From Ascaris suum (taxonomy: Eukaryota; Nematoda; Chromadorea; Rhabditida; Ascarididae), in NCBI GenBank assembly GCA_013433145.1, contig CM024176.1, positions 4,832,849 through 4,896,848 on the forward strand: DNA of 64,000 nt. The letters are read 5' to 3'. Below the pieces are notes generated by a model. That model did no database searches and was not told the DNA's origin. It worked only from the letters and a program-made list of their open reading frames with translations. Shown here piece by piece: positions 48,097-63,652 of the stretch (the first letter of the stretch is position 1; each line of letters opens with the position of its first letter). A program made the position numbers and the translations under genes.

Positions 48097-48516
48097 ATGA
48101 ATGACCAATATGCATTTTCATTTTATGAGCAGCCAACTAGTTGTTCGGATGATTATCAAAAGGATAACTCTAGCCTGCAAGCAGCTTCTTATAAAACAAA
48201 TGAAGAAGCGTGCCAGTGCAGCTGGCACGGTACGTGCATTCGTGCGCCCCTTTCATATTCTGACTACAAACAAATAATAAAACAAGTGGGACGATGCTTT
48301 CACGTTTTATTTTCCTTGAGTGTTCGAATGTGGAAAAAGACCATCTTTCTATGCTTTACAAATTTTCTCCACCAAAGTGCCCTATTGCAATATAATGCTC
48401 GTGTCTGTCTGTTGAGCAATTCAAAATCAGGAACCAGCGAAATTCTCAAATCTAACGGAGAAAAATGTTCAGCACAGAATCACGTCCGATGTCATCTTTC
48501 ATATCACTCCAAATGA
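48097..48516 (+). CDS. Open frame of 139 codons, unidentified
   Basis: One of the longest frames starting at an ATG in the window. The first 64 residues (MNDQYAFSFYEQPTSCSDDY onward) are rich in Ser, Gln, Tyr and Asp and end SYSDYKQIIKQ, just before a possible GTGGGA donor at 48286. The remaining part is hydrophobic and Cys-rich and looks like intron translation. An AG followed by AAAAG precedes the ATG, suitable for a trans-splice or splice acceptor. It may therefore be the first coding exon of a + strand gene whose later exons I could not find. Confidence 0.3.
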   Translation: MNDQYAFSFYEQPTSCSDDYQKDNSSLQAASYKTNEEACQCSWHGTCIRAPLSYSDYKQIIKQVGRCFHVLFSLSVRMWKKTIFLCFTNFLHQSALLQYNARVCLLSNSKSGTSEILKSNGEKCSAQNHVRCHLSYHSK

Positions 48517-48748
48517 AGCTAAATTCATCTAAACGTTTCATGAAACTGCACGCATTCTGCACATGCCGATATTTTACTTCCCACAGTCTGATAGCATAAA
48601 AACAAATCCTCTGTATAGAAGCCGATTCGATTCCGAGATCAAGGTGAAATTAGTATATTTTACTTCTATTCCGTAATTTGTGAAATGAGCAGAATGCGAA
48701 AGCACATGTCACAATTAACAGATCCTAGCTTTTAGGCAACAAAGGTCA

Positions 48749-48824
48749 CGTAGATGACCTACAGCAATTTCAAAGTAGATGAGCAGCAGCATTCCAAGGT
48801 AGATGACCAGTAGCAATCCCAGAC
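48749..48824. repeat. 24-25 bp tandem repeat, three units
   Basis: Three units begin GTAGATGA (C or G) and contain an AGCA-rich second half. Units two and three are 24 bp; the first is about 25 bp. Confidence 0.7.
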
Positions 48825-49735
48825 TCACATGTTCAATCATGACGACGACTATGTCCACTAATTATCGTTGTCATAGCTCTCAAGATTTACGAGTAAAAAT
48901 TACAGACGGGGGGAAATTGTTCTGTTTGCTGCAAAACTTACTTGCAAATCTACGAGTTCACAGGAAATATGAAGTCCCAATGCAACGATGTGCGAATGTT
49001 CGCATGCGAACAAAAGTGTAAGTTCAATAAACGCATGTGGTCATTGAAATGTAAACGAGGCAAACACTGGCTGAACTTACGATTTGCCACTATTATGTCG
49101 AGTCTTATGAACTGATCCGTTGCATATTCGCATAACTCGTCACTATCACAATAATCTTCAAAAAGAAATAATTCACGCGAGTACAGTGATTGCGTCATTG
49201 CACTTCAGTTCCGTGCATTTTGCTTGGTTGGTTCATTGTATGTATTTGGAAAGACTGAGAAGAGGGGGGGGGGATGGGAAAGGGTGAGGTACAAGTGGTG
49301 GAAACAAAAGGGTAGAGTGGATCAATTGGTTTAGACGAGTCTTAAGGTAAAATAAGACCAGCAGCAATAGTTAGCCAACTAGACATTACAAACAAAGAGG
49401 GGCATTCAATCTTCAACGAGATTTCTGTGAACGGAGTGGGAAAGGGGCAGGGGAGAAGTGCAGCAGGAACTCCTCGAAGGAATGACCATCCTTGCTATAC
49501 AAAATAAGAGCGAAGGTCGGCACAACAGTGCTTTCCTGCTTCTGCGGTGTACACTCAGCGCCCGGGAGGAAGGTGCCACAAGACGCAAATGCAACTATTG
49601 AAAAGCGCAGCCGGTAAGCATTAAACACGTGACTTGTTGGCCGTGAAAGAGAATTTAGCAAGTCGAATACCAACCTGGGACGGGACATCTTACTGCAGCA
49701 TAATGAAAATGTTTCCCACTAAAGTTATCCCCCCC

Positions 49736-52627
<2,892 letters not shown>

Positions 52628-55600
52628 CTAGCATCGCGAGATACAACTGATAGCTGCCTTCGGCCATGCGATCTTTGCTTCGTGACGCTTATAAGCGAAC
52701 AGGTATGCCTTATGCGCTTGCTGAAGTTGATGGCGAATAGCATCCGGGCATTCATGCTTAGCAAACATGTCTCAAATCCATCCACTAATAAGTACCTACA
52801 ACGAAATAAAAAATTGAGGTGAGAAGCAAGAAGCACAGATTAAGAAGAACAATCATCTATTTAATTGCAAATGAAAATTATTTAACGCTTTTGCAATTTT
52901 TTCCTCAATTTTTACGAAACAGAAACGTTCTCAGTAAAATTAAACGTTCATAAATTGTAAAATATAAGTTAACTGAATAAAAACTAAAAATGAAATTAAA
53001 CGACTCAAACAGTGACGTTCAAAAAAATAAAAAGCAGAAATGGGTGAAACAAATATTAAACACTCCACTGCGTACAAACTTTATTGGCAAGAAATCGTTA
53101 CTGTCGCACAAGAGAAACACTAAAAGGGGTGTGAAAAACAGTTATACTAACGCTGAAAAGCCTTCTGTAAAGACCTAACATTAATGGTGTGTACTTACAG
53201 TCCATGATCCTCGGGGTTCGTTATGCCGAACTGATGTGCAATGACACGACACAACTTGCCGGCAGTCATCTGTGCCGATCCCGGAAAAGTATGATAGCGA
53301 ATGGAACCGTCGAGTTCATCCGGAATCGCTACTCGAATGAATGCATCCGAGCCGGACAACACTGGGCTGGAACTTCCGACTGATGACGAGCAACAACCAT
53401 CATCCTGAAAAATAGCACAGTAATAACCTGAACCATGATCACAGCGTACCATCAAATACCGTGTTTTCCCATCTGAAAGTTCAGTGCTTATAGCACTGCG
53501 ACTTTATGAAACAGAGATATATTCAGGAGATGCCTGTACCTCGCTCGCCTGCCAAAAATGCGGAGAGAGTGCATTTCAACGAGAATTAGTTACATGGTGC
53601 ACATTCGGGCAGATTTAAGTTCAACGACGTCACTTAGATTTGTGAGTAATTTTTCGAATTCAGTATGCCAACATGCCAGACAACGAATTCAATTCGAAGG
53701 GATTCTAGGAGAGACGAACGATGGGTGGTTTACAATGTTCGCAGCCTTATAAAGTTAGATGTGTCCTCGACGGGCAATAAACGAGGAACACGGTACTCAA
53801 CCACAGTTGTCATCAAAGAGGTGATCTGCATGTAACGAAGACGCGATATAATGCAACATTGATGTCTATATGGCACCTTTACAAGTTAGCACATCATAGC
53901 AACTGGACTTATAGCCATTACGGTCTACGATCATCGGGATGAACTAATGAAAAATACTTCCAACTTGTTTACGGTTTCTAAGCAAAACGTGTAGTCCCTC
54001 AATGAACCCGATCTTATCGGAGGGTGGGGAGCAAAAGAAACCGAGTCATGGCAAAACCATACAACAAAAGAGTTCGTCAAAAACCGAAAAAGTTCTAATA
54101 TTCTCATCACCTATTGATATATAATTATATAAAAGAACAGACCTGCTGGACTGAACTCTCCACGCAGGCCAACTTTCGGATACTCTCCGTATTCTTGAGA
54201 ATATCAACGGCCGAGAACAGTGCAATTAAGTAATAACTGGAGTCACCGGTTGTAAGCAACTGTTTTCGGCAAAAACTCCCACATATACCACGCTTCCACC
54301 TCGCAACCCACTGTTGACGTACGTGCCAACAAATAAACCAACCATCTCACCAATTCTGAAACAACCATCGATAACACTGGGAAAAGTTCGCACTTATTCT
54401 CATCTATGGACTCGTTTAAAATAAAATTAACCATTATTCTCTCTCCCTCCCCCCTTCCTCCTCCTCTATCTGTCGAAAAAACTTGTTGTATAAATGTTCC
54501 CATACAGACACTGATTGTAACATTGAAAGTCGAGCAAAGTTAAGCGATAGAAGTGATGTGTTCACTTTGCTCGGTTGTAATTCTGGACAGATACAACTGA
54601 AAAAAAGAAGAAAGCTGGAATAGATAAAAGATGAAAAAAAAAAAGAGCGAATCGCCTGAACTGCTCAGTCTGCCGTTCAAAAAACTCGAAAGACTAATAT
54701 TGTAGAAGTGAAAAAACTATTCGTACTATTTAGAGTTGAGCATAATTTCAACTATACGATGATAGCAAAAAAAAAAAAAAAAAACAGATATAAGGATATC
54801 AGAACGAAAACAAATGCAACTACATGAAGATGTAAAATTGGGCTTTTGTTGCAATAAATGCTATAACTGCAAAAGATTTATTAGAGATGCAAAACAGTCT
54901 ATTCAAAATAACAGCAAAATGAAATATCTACATACCATCAGCTGCAGGCAAGTTCTTCACTTTAGAGACATCTCCAGTGATCGGATTGTCGGTTTGTACA
55001 TCAGGTGTTGAGCAATTCGAAGATGCGGGCTGATAGTCACCAACAGCAAGGAACACCACTCGCAATAAATTGTCGAGTTTCTTCAGTGGTGAATAGTGAT
55101 ACTGCATTTTACGCATGCATATTTTGATCATATCCATTTTTTGTGCGTTTCGGTGGGGTGAACTGCAATAAACTACAATAGAATATGCATAGCAGTAATG
55201 AGACAGACAGGGAGAGAGAATAAGGGATGGGGGAGGAAGGCGAAGGAGTGTTCTTGGGGGGAGTGAATGAGAGGCCCAAGTTGAAGTAGATCGATTTCTT
55301 TTTCTACCCCAAAGTAAATAAACTACAGCGGGAAAGAAACTGCACTATTTCCAGTACGAGAGGAATTTGCCACCAACCTCCTCTATCGAACACTTTTGCT
55401 TCTTCCACTTGCAGCAAATTCATGTTTGCTTTAACATTTTGGGAATGAGTTTCTGTGGTTTTTGTCATACCACACGGTGTACAAAGGTGCACTCATGAAA
55501 AAAAATCAACAGAAACCTTATAATGAACTCCAAAGCCCAACTGTTCGGGTGACAGCGTTCTCACGTAGGCCAGATTTTCTGACAGCGTTTGCAGTGAGCC

Positions 55601-55653
55601 GTCCTTTGAGTGCTCGCGAACCATCAAATGATACAAATGCGGCTTAACAGGGC
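52628..55653 (-). CDS. rin-1: RIN-type Rab5 exchange factor, 3' half (VPS9 and RA domains)
   Basis: RIN proteins activate Rab5 through a VPS9 domain and bind Ras through an RA domain, acting on early endosomes. Exons in transcript order, - strand: 55517-55653 (start of VPS9, PVKPHLYHLM, DGSLQTLSENLAYVR); about 54936-55162 (MQYHYSPLKKLDNLLRVV); about 54143-54403 (ELFPVLSMVV, GDSSYYLIALFSAV, end of VPS9); 53199-53404 (RA domain, SDAFIRVAIPDE, HQFGITNPEDHGL); 52628-52795 (YLLVDG, AYLFAYKRHEAK, stop at 52628). Three one-base frame breaks occur: one base too many near 55137 (A run), one near 54275-54285 (T run), and one missing near 52770. Each side is conserved, so sequence error is likelier than decay. 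The 5' part is on the other contig at 56461-63652 in the opposite orientation. Gene order and domain order match human RIN2. Confidence 0.87.
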
Positions 55654-56161
55654 CTGAAATCTTTTCGTTTGCTTTAAGTCTATTCAAAGCAAATGTTTCC
55701 AAAGCCACACTCTCCTCTCCTATTGGAAGGTCAATTAACGGAGATTTTGTCAGTCGTATTACGTGAAAAATTTAACAAAAAAAGAATTCCCTTCTCAAAA
55801 ATAAGGTGCAGAAAACGTTTCAAGTAACAAGGTTCTTCGTGCCCTTTATAAAGAAGCATCTGCAAAAAATTAATATACCTAATGCCTTAGACGACACAGT
55901 GTAATAGCAATTCGAATTATGCAGGTGCCCCAGTTTGAGTAGAAGAACGTGACAGAAGATGAAGGCGCTATTTTCCTGCATTGACCAAAAATGATGAAAA
56001 CACCCGAATTGCGAAATAAAAAAGAAATCACGTGAGGAAATGCTTAACACATGAAAGTTTGCTCCACGCTGTTATAGTACTTTAGCGAGAGCGTGGCGCT
56101 GGTCAAGTTACGTATTATTAGTGCTTTTATGATAACAGACCCTATTAGAAAAAGCCATCTT
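55173..56161. repeat. Inverted repeat, left arm (contig end)
   Basis: Reverse complement of 63018-64000, including the whole VPS9 exon 55517-55653. The arms differ by scattered single-base gaps and a few substitutions; the exon is identical. The right arm runs to the window edge, so the repeat may be longer. Confidence 0.93.
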
Positions 56162-56171
56162 NNNNNNNNNN
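56162..56171. other. Scaffold gap (10 N)
   Basis: Ten N bases mark a join between two contigs of unknown distance. The left contig ends exactly where its similarity to the right contig (inverted) ends. Confidence 0.99.
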
Positions 56172-56460
56172 CTCAGTTTCTTGTTTTTCACAGACAACAA
56201 ATGATGGAAAGAGCTCATATTCGGATCGACTAGCCTCGTAGAATCTCAGAGACTCAAGGCAGGTATCTTAGTCGATGCATGATTGGGGCTTTCCTATGTG
56301 AACTCGGGATGTCGTGAATGCCGAAGTTCCGGAAGCAGCATTAGTTTGAAAACGGCTGCGTCCAGAACCAGTCCTTCAGCGCTTATATTGCACTTAGTAT
56401 TTTATATTCCTTCCACGTTTAGCATCTGCTCATCCTCTTTGCTCATCCATCAAACTATGC

Positions 56461-59400
56461 GCAGTAAGCTTCATTTTAACCGTGAATATGCCGACCTTAT
56501 GGCTATCATTGAAGCGTTTGGTCGCAGTGAAAAGAAAGTGCAATGTGACGGTTAACGTCGATGTGTTTCAAATGTTGATTGCTTAAAAAATGTTTTCCAG
56601 CATCGACATCACGGGCCATGCAGCCTCAACCGTCCACCTCATCCACGGTCACTACACATCAGACGATGGACCGCTCCTCACCAAATCCCGTTCCACGCCG
56701 CATCTCTGAATATGCGCATTTGTCCGATTGTGTGGAGGTGCAGCAACACGTTGGTCGATGTGAGCCTCAAGGTATCGCATCTCAATTCGCTATTTTTGAG
56801 GCACAGTGATACTCTGTCCGACGTTGTGTGTGATGCAGAAACGTTTTCTAACTGCCTAGGATGCATTCGCTTATGGATGCAATGTACATTTTTAATAATC
56901 GAAGATGTGGCTAAGGACATTCTGAGTATTTCAAAAATTGCGTGAAAGAGGCATTAAGAAAGATTAGGCAGCCCGTTCTATGAATACTGTTCGGAGAATT
57001 TTAGAGATATTTTTGATAGTCATGACAGTATGGATTCTCGCGGGTCGCATGCGAACTGTTGTTTGGGATAGTGGTACTCTTCGATCCTAAAGCTCCTTCG
57101 ATTATGAGAGTTGCTGCCAACTACTTTAGCGAAGGAGATCATAGCTCAATTTGATGCGCTTGCACGCTCCGTTGGCGTCGTATTAATCCTGTTAGATTTG
57201 ATCATCCCTTTCTGAAGATGGCATCAATATGGATCTATCTTTAATCATGTACGGAGTCTCTTCATTGCATTCGGACGTTTTTTAGCATTCATAGCCATAA
57301 ACATTGCTCCATCAAAGATCCACAATTCGAGCTATGCCTATATTTTTTATAAGAGCTCAAGTTTTTGCTTTTATATTCTCCAACTTATCCTTCTTTCGTG
57401 TTCAGTTTTCTTATTTACATTGACAGATGTTGTTGTCATATGGAGAGTGAATGATTTCATACGTTTATAGCCCCGCAGAGCGTCAAAGAAGATGACAGTG
57501 TTAGTGTGGCTGGTACAGTATTCAACGAGCCATGGGATTCGAATGTTTGGGAGAACCTGTTGGATTTGGCACATTACGGTGCCGAGAAGCCTTCGACACT
57601 GAAGAGGCAACACACCGATGTTGCTATGCCCTCGTGCTTGGGTAAGATTACGTTGTTTTGAATGGTACGATTGTTGCCCTTTTCCGCATAATTGATTAAC
57701 TCTGTGCGAAACTTAATTTTTGATATCTGTTGTCTTTTGCGATCTTTCTCCCTTTCCTTCTCTCATTTTTAAATGCTCTTGCCCACTGATGGCATCTTAT
57801 TATCATTTGTGCTTGCTTAGATCGATATTTCTGTTGTTGTCGGAAACGTAGGTGATAAGAAAGGGAGAGGGAAGAGTTTTAATGCAATCTTTCTCGCTTA
57901 CGCCATTGCGAGTGAAGAAGGAACATTCATATCCGACCTGTGGATTGATTCAAACAATCCAAGCAGAGCCCCGTATAAGGGTCTGTTTAAAACATTCACT
58001 GAACACTGGCACACGAAATTTCGCCAAATCTGTGAGTATTCCCCAAAGCTTCCATAGGCAAATGCCCACCTAGCATTCATTTAGCCTTCCCTTTCTACGC
58101 GTTCCTCCATAACTGTAAATGATGTCCTGTTCTAAGGATTCAGAATTCTTGAACGAGAACAAGTTCATTATCCGGATTTAACCTGGCGTTTCCAAAAACT
58201 TGATAGCATATGTTTTCTCGCCCTTGAGAAATAACCTGTTAAAGTAATCCACTAAAATTTGAGTGCCAGTAGCTCATTCAGGTAATTTGGCAAGGTGCGC
58301 CATCACTCTGATGATGTATTTTAACGGCCTACATCCCTTTTTGCACAACTTCTCATCATATTTTAGCTGTTTTAAGGTACCCGTCACATATACGGTCATT
58401 CATTCTATCTGTCTGTTGTTGCTGAGGATATTCGCGTCATTTCATGAACAACTTCAAAGATACTTCAGTACAAAGGGTTAAAAACATGACTGAAAGAAAC
58501 TTTGCTTAAAAAGCATATCCATTAGACGCATATGATTGTATTTGTTTGATAGATGTTTTGCCTCTCACCATATTCCAATCCTTGACCTATAGGAAACTAG
58601 CTTAAGATGTGAGTGTTTCGTCGCTGCAGGCTGATTGCAGTGCGACAAAGAAACCTTTTGATGCCGTTTGAGGACACTGAACGAGTATGACCTCACTTTT
58701 GTTTTTATTCTGGTAAACATAGGGGAAGAAGGACTAGTCTGTGTGAGCGCATTGCTTTATAGGCGTATTTGTAATTTGTTTCCTATATTTTCTTCGAAAA
58801 TCTTTTATTTGTTTCATTTTCATTCGTGATTAATGCCCCCATACTAATAAGATTGAGCTGACGTTGTTGAGGCGTTTAGCGGTGAACATACGATGCTTTT
58901 GGTAGCGCATTCATTGAAGTACTCGAAATCCAGTTGTAGTGGACGTAAGTTGAGATCCTTTTCATTGTGAATGTATTTTTGATTACAGGCTTGGTGATGT
59001 TCATGTATAGTTTCATGATTTTTTAGAAGAGCCGATTGTGGAGAAGAATTCGACGAGGAAATAGCATGTTCACTTGGAACAAGTTCTGAGGGCGATGATG
59101 ATCGTGGACATAAGAGCATTGCCAGCGACGGTACATTGCTTCATTCTTGTATCCTTTTTAAATGGCCAAAAATCACCTCAATGTCAAGTTTTTTGTGCAA
59201 TTTTGACGGCTTTATTTGATTTTATTAATTAACATCCGTGTAGATGGGCGCTTTTTTGGTGGGAAGAAAAAAATTAATGTGGAGCGGAAGTTTGTTTTGC
59301 TGTTTTGTTTACATGTTTGTTTTAATTGTTGCTTGATTCAAGGCATTTGCTTTTATCTTCTCAAAAAAACGTCGCTGACTGCGATTTGATACGGCCGTGT

Positions 59401-62400
59401 AGTTCCATCTGAAACATAGTGCTCTCCTATGGAGACAATATGATTCGCTATGAAACTGTATAAAGCTCTTTCAATTGAAGCTCGCTGATTAAGCTGTATG
59501 CATATAAAATCATTTGCAATAATAGCACCGTATGTAATCAGAATTCGACCGTTCGCATATGCTACCTTATGAGAAAGGAAATTATATCAAGCCAGAAATT
59601 TCATACTTCGTATACGATTCACCAATTCAATCGGAAAAGTGTCTTTTAATAGCGATATGAGATATTCGATGTCTCTATTTATGTCTCATTTTCCAGAAAG
59701 TGGCGAATACGGTACTACATTGCGGAGGCGTAACAATTACTGTCACGACGTAACAACGATCGCCCAGCTGCAGAGTCGACGAGAGGCGACTGTAGTTGAT
59801 CATTTGGAAGATCACGTTATCGGAGATGTCGTTCATAGCAGTACAAACGATGTCGGCAGGTGCCCATATGCCTCCTTAATATTCTAAAAAGGAATCTGTC
59901 TTGCAGTACATACAGTCGTCCTCACTTATTCTGCGTTTCTTTCGTCATGCACTGTAGTGTAGTTCATCTGTTTTTTTTCCATAATTTGTATGGCTAAAAA
60001 TTTTTGGAGTGCAACCGGGTTGCTGTAATAATAAGAATTTGGCTGGTCCAGTGTTAGATGGTTGAAGCTAAATTTTCAATGCTGTTAACTCCAGGAATTG
60101 CTTTTTCGTTGAATGAAATAGGAATCAAGAAAATTGCTGAAATAATTGATTTTTGATGAGAATTTCCTTCCAATGGAAATATGAATCGTTGGCGTTTATA
60201 CTCGTAGAGCACCTCTTGGGCGGCGCAAAGCAGTTGACCTCTCTAAAGTGCATGACTTTCTACTTGGAATTGTAATTAGCAGTACTTGGTAGCAGTGTGT
60301 TGCAGCAAAACGAGTGTATGTGCCAATCGAAAAAGAGTGTGCAACTCATCGCTCAACGTGAATAATGCGGGCACACTTTCCGATGGAACGGCAACGATAT
60401 GCACTCGAAGAACACTCAATTCCCATTCGGTAAATTCGTCTTATTTCAGCCCGTTAGCTGCGTTGCCTGTTTCAAATGCGGAATATTGAAACTCAAAGCA
60501 AGTATTTTAGATGACAGAATCTGGCGGGAAGTGATTTCAGAATATTAGACAAGTGCATCTGGGGAGCATCCAGCCGAGCTTATTTCGGTCTCTGCACCTT
60601 TGAAATATGCAATGTTCATCCTGTGTGTGCTATTTTTTTGCGCAACAGTATTGCCTCTACTAGTGTATAATAATAAATGAAATGCAGTTTGCATATTATT
60701 AATTACCGTTGTTTATTTTCGTCCCCCATTCGTTTATTTGCGAGTCGGTCGTTGTTCATCCCTAGTTCGTATTTCCGGTCGGTCATACCAGAAGTTATCT
60801 GTCTTGCCAATCGATAGTAATCAAGGTGGTCGTAATATGACTTTATAACAGTCGCACCTATAAAGATAACAAACCACATTCCATTTCTTTTTTAGCCGAA
60901 GTTTTTCAGGTGTGTTGCGTTTTATTGTTGGTTGATTTTCGGTCATTTCACCACATTTAATTTCACCCAACACTCTTCTGATTAAAGGAGTTGGTCTTTG
61001 ACGGCTGATGATCTACGCTGAGATTATACCTGCAATGTAAAATAATTGCAGTTACCTCGTACACATCCACATTGCTATATAATTGCAGTTACCTCGTATA
61101 TAAATGTAAAATAATTGCAGTTACCTCGTACACATCCACATTGCTATATGCATGAGAATCCACTCTTTGAATCATTGGATGATATACCATCGAGTATACG
61201 TGCCATCTCACCCGTCATTTCACCGCCACGATTGAAGAGCAGTTTTTGCGTCGATCCGGGCACCAAAATTCAGGAATACGTCGAACGGTAGGAGACCAGT
61301 ATTTCTCGCGATTCCAGTAGGCGGAATTTATTTAATTTAGGAAATGTCGACTTTAAAATTTAGGAAAAATGTCGGCTCTTGAGGGAAAGGGGCGGGGAGA
61401 GGAGGGGCTGAATGCCTCACTTCGTCGAATATATGTCTATTTTTGAAGTTACAATTCTCGATAGTCGATTCGCTCTTCCTGAATATATCTTTTCATACAT
61501 CATTTTGAACCACTTGTCCGTCAGGATGCAGCGAAAATTATGTGAGATTCTCTTCGAATAGATGTGACAGCGCATTTGTTGCACTCTTTCACACAAATTT
61601 ATGCATATTTATTACGGCTTCTGAATTTGATGATTTTTCTTCTTTATTATATTTGTGGAATTTCGATGCTCCGGATTTTCGAGTTCCGGAGAAGCGGTGT
61701 TTTCATCTAGAATGATTGCTCTTGCTTATTTGTCCATTTCTGAAATATTTTTAGGTTATCTGCAGAGGAGAATACCGTATTTGGAGCAACATTGCGTCGT
61801 TTCATCGAATGCACCGTCGAAGGCGAAGAAAGTGACCCACAGGTGACTGACTGTTCTCTGATCGTTGAAAGTTGTTCTCTGATCATGGGTCTATGCATTG
61901 TTTGTTTTAATTTATCATTCCAGCAAACTATTCTAGAAGATAACAAAACTGTGACCGTTAAGTGATATTAATCGAGCGAGCAGAGTGGTGCGTATATTGG
62001 GTAGGCATAATCCAGCTGTTTTTTGTTCGGCATACCCTCATCGATATAATTTACGACAGCTATTTGTGGAGAGAGGGGATGATTTGGAAGATTTTAAGAA
62101 TTCAGATGAGCCGTTGTTTGAGAGGAACACTCAGAGAAGTGATGTGGAGGAATATATCAGAGTAATGTGGTTCTCGTCTATGTGCTCAGTGTATATGGAA
62201 GTATCGAAGATGAAAATGCTGTTATGTGAATTATAACTGTTGTAAAGAGAGGGAAACAGAGCTTCTTTTATTTATTTACAATGCTTCATGCGAACGGCAG
62301 GCTGTGTGATAAGTTCTAATCTGTGAAAGTGAGGAGTGGTCGGCGTTCAGATGTTTTGATTGATGTTAGGTCATCGAGCAGTGGTGTCACATCTCCGTTG

Positions 62401-63652
62401 TGGATAGAATCGCAGAAGTTCATACTGATGCTGAAAGAATCACAGATTATCACCGATGAACTCAGATGCGCTCAGTGGAATAATTGAGATGATGCACTGA
62501 TTGACGATATGCTGAATTGTGTCATTCGGCACATATTCGGAGCGTAGTAAGCGATAATTTTGAAACACAAATCTATATCCTATCGTAAAAATAAAAGTCA
62601 TTAAATGAAATCCAAGAAAATCTTTCAATAATCCATTATTAAATGAGGATTTCATTTGATTTCACTTTGCACGAATAAGTTTGGCGCACACGAAATTATT
62701 TCTTCCTTCCTTGTTCATCTTTTCGTTGTTTATTTTTCAGGTTGTAATTCGTAATGTGCGACAGTTTCTTAATGGTATAAAAAACTATTTGGTGAAGCAT
62801 GGAGAAGGCGAATTGCATGAACTCATTGAAAGTGAGCGAACGCGACTCAACGCTAATGAGTTCCTCAATATTGACGCTATTCTCGAAGCCGTTCTACACA
62901 AAATTGTTCTTTGTGAGTTTTTGTATGCATTTCGCTGCTCATTTAGATAGTAGTGGCCCTCAAAGAGGACCCTTTCAGGGCGTGGGACGAAGAAAGAATG
63001 GCCAGCACGGAGCGTGGAAGATGGCTTTTTTCTAATAGGGTCTGTATCATAAAAGCACTATAATACTGTAACTTGACCAGCGCCACGCTCTCGCTAAAGT
63101 ACTATACAGTGTGGAGCAAACTTTATGGTTACGCATTTCTCACGTGATTCTTTTTTATTTCGCAATTCGGTGTTTTCATCATTTTTGGTCATGCAGGAAA
63201 ATAGCGCCTTCATCTTCTGTCATCGTTCTTCTACTCAAACTGGGCACCTGCATAATTCGAATTGCTATTACACGTGTGTCGTCTAGTGCATTAGGTATAT
63301 TAATTTTTGCAGATGCTTCTTTATAAAGGGCACGAAGGAACCTTGTTACTTGAAACGTTTTCTGCACCTTATTTTTGAGAAGGGAATTCTTTTTGTTAAA
63401 TTTTTCAGGTAATACGACTGACAAAATCTCCGTGAATTGACCTTCCAAAGGGAGAGGAAGTGTGGCTTTGGAAACATTTGCTTTGAATAGACTTAAGCAA
63501 ACGAAAAGATTTCAGGCCCTGTTAAGCCGCATTTGTATCATTTGATGGTTCGCGAGCACTCAAAGGACGGCTCACTGCAAACGCTGTCAGAAAATCTGGC
63601 CTACGTGAGAACGCTGTCACCCGAACAGTTGGGCTTTGGAGTTCATTATAAG
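56461..63652 (+). CDS. rin-1: RIN-type Rab5 exchange factor, middle part (linker, RH region, start of VPS9)
   Basis: Exons: about 56465-56551, 56601-56771, 57479-57641, 57852-58031, 58858-58966, 59027-59130, 59697-59858, 60306-60429, 61121-61287, 61755-61842, 62741-62912, 63516-63652. Phases agree from 57479 onward; the join 56771 to 57479 does not, so an exon is missing there. The early exons are low-complexity Ser/Thr/Pro/Asp linker (SSPNPVPRRISEY; EGDDDRGH). From 61755 the conserved RH region appears: ENTVFGATLRRFIECTVE, VVIRNVRQFLNGIKNYLVKH, NEFLNIDAILEAVLHKIV. The VPS9 start follows at 63516 (PVKPHLYHLM). No SH2 domain is visible, so the true 5' end is outside the window or was missed. 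The gene should continue into exons such as those at 52628-55162, but these lie on the opposite strand across the gap. Confidence 0.85.
61036..61149. repeat. Tandem repeat that multiplies a splice acceptor
   Basis: A 45-base unit at 61036-61080 is repeated at 61105-61149, with a shortened 24-base unit between them (61081-61104). Each unit contains AATTGCAG followed by TTACCTCGTA, so the acceptor and first codons of the rin-1 exon at 61121 occur three times. Confidence 0.85.
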
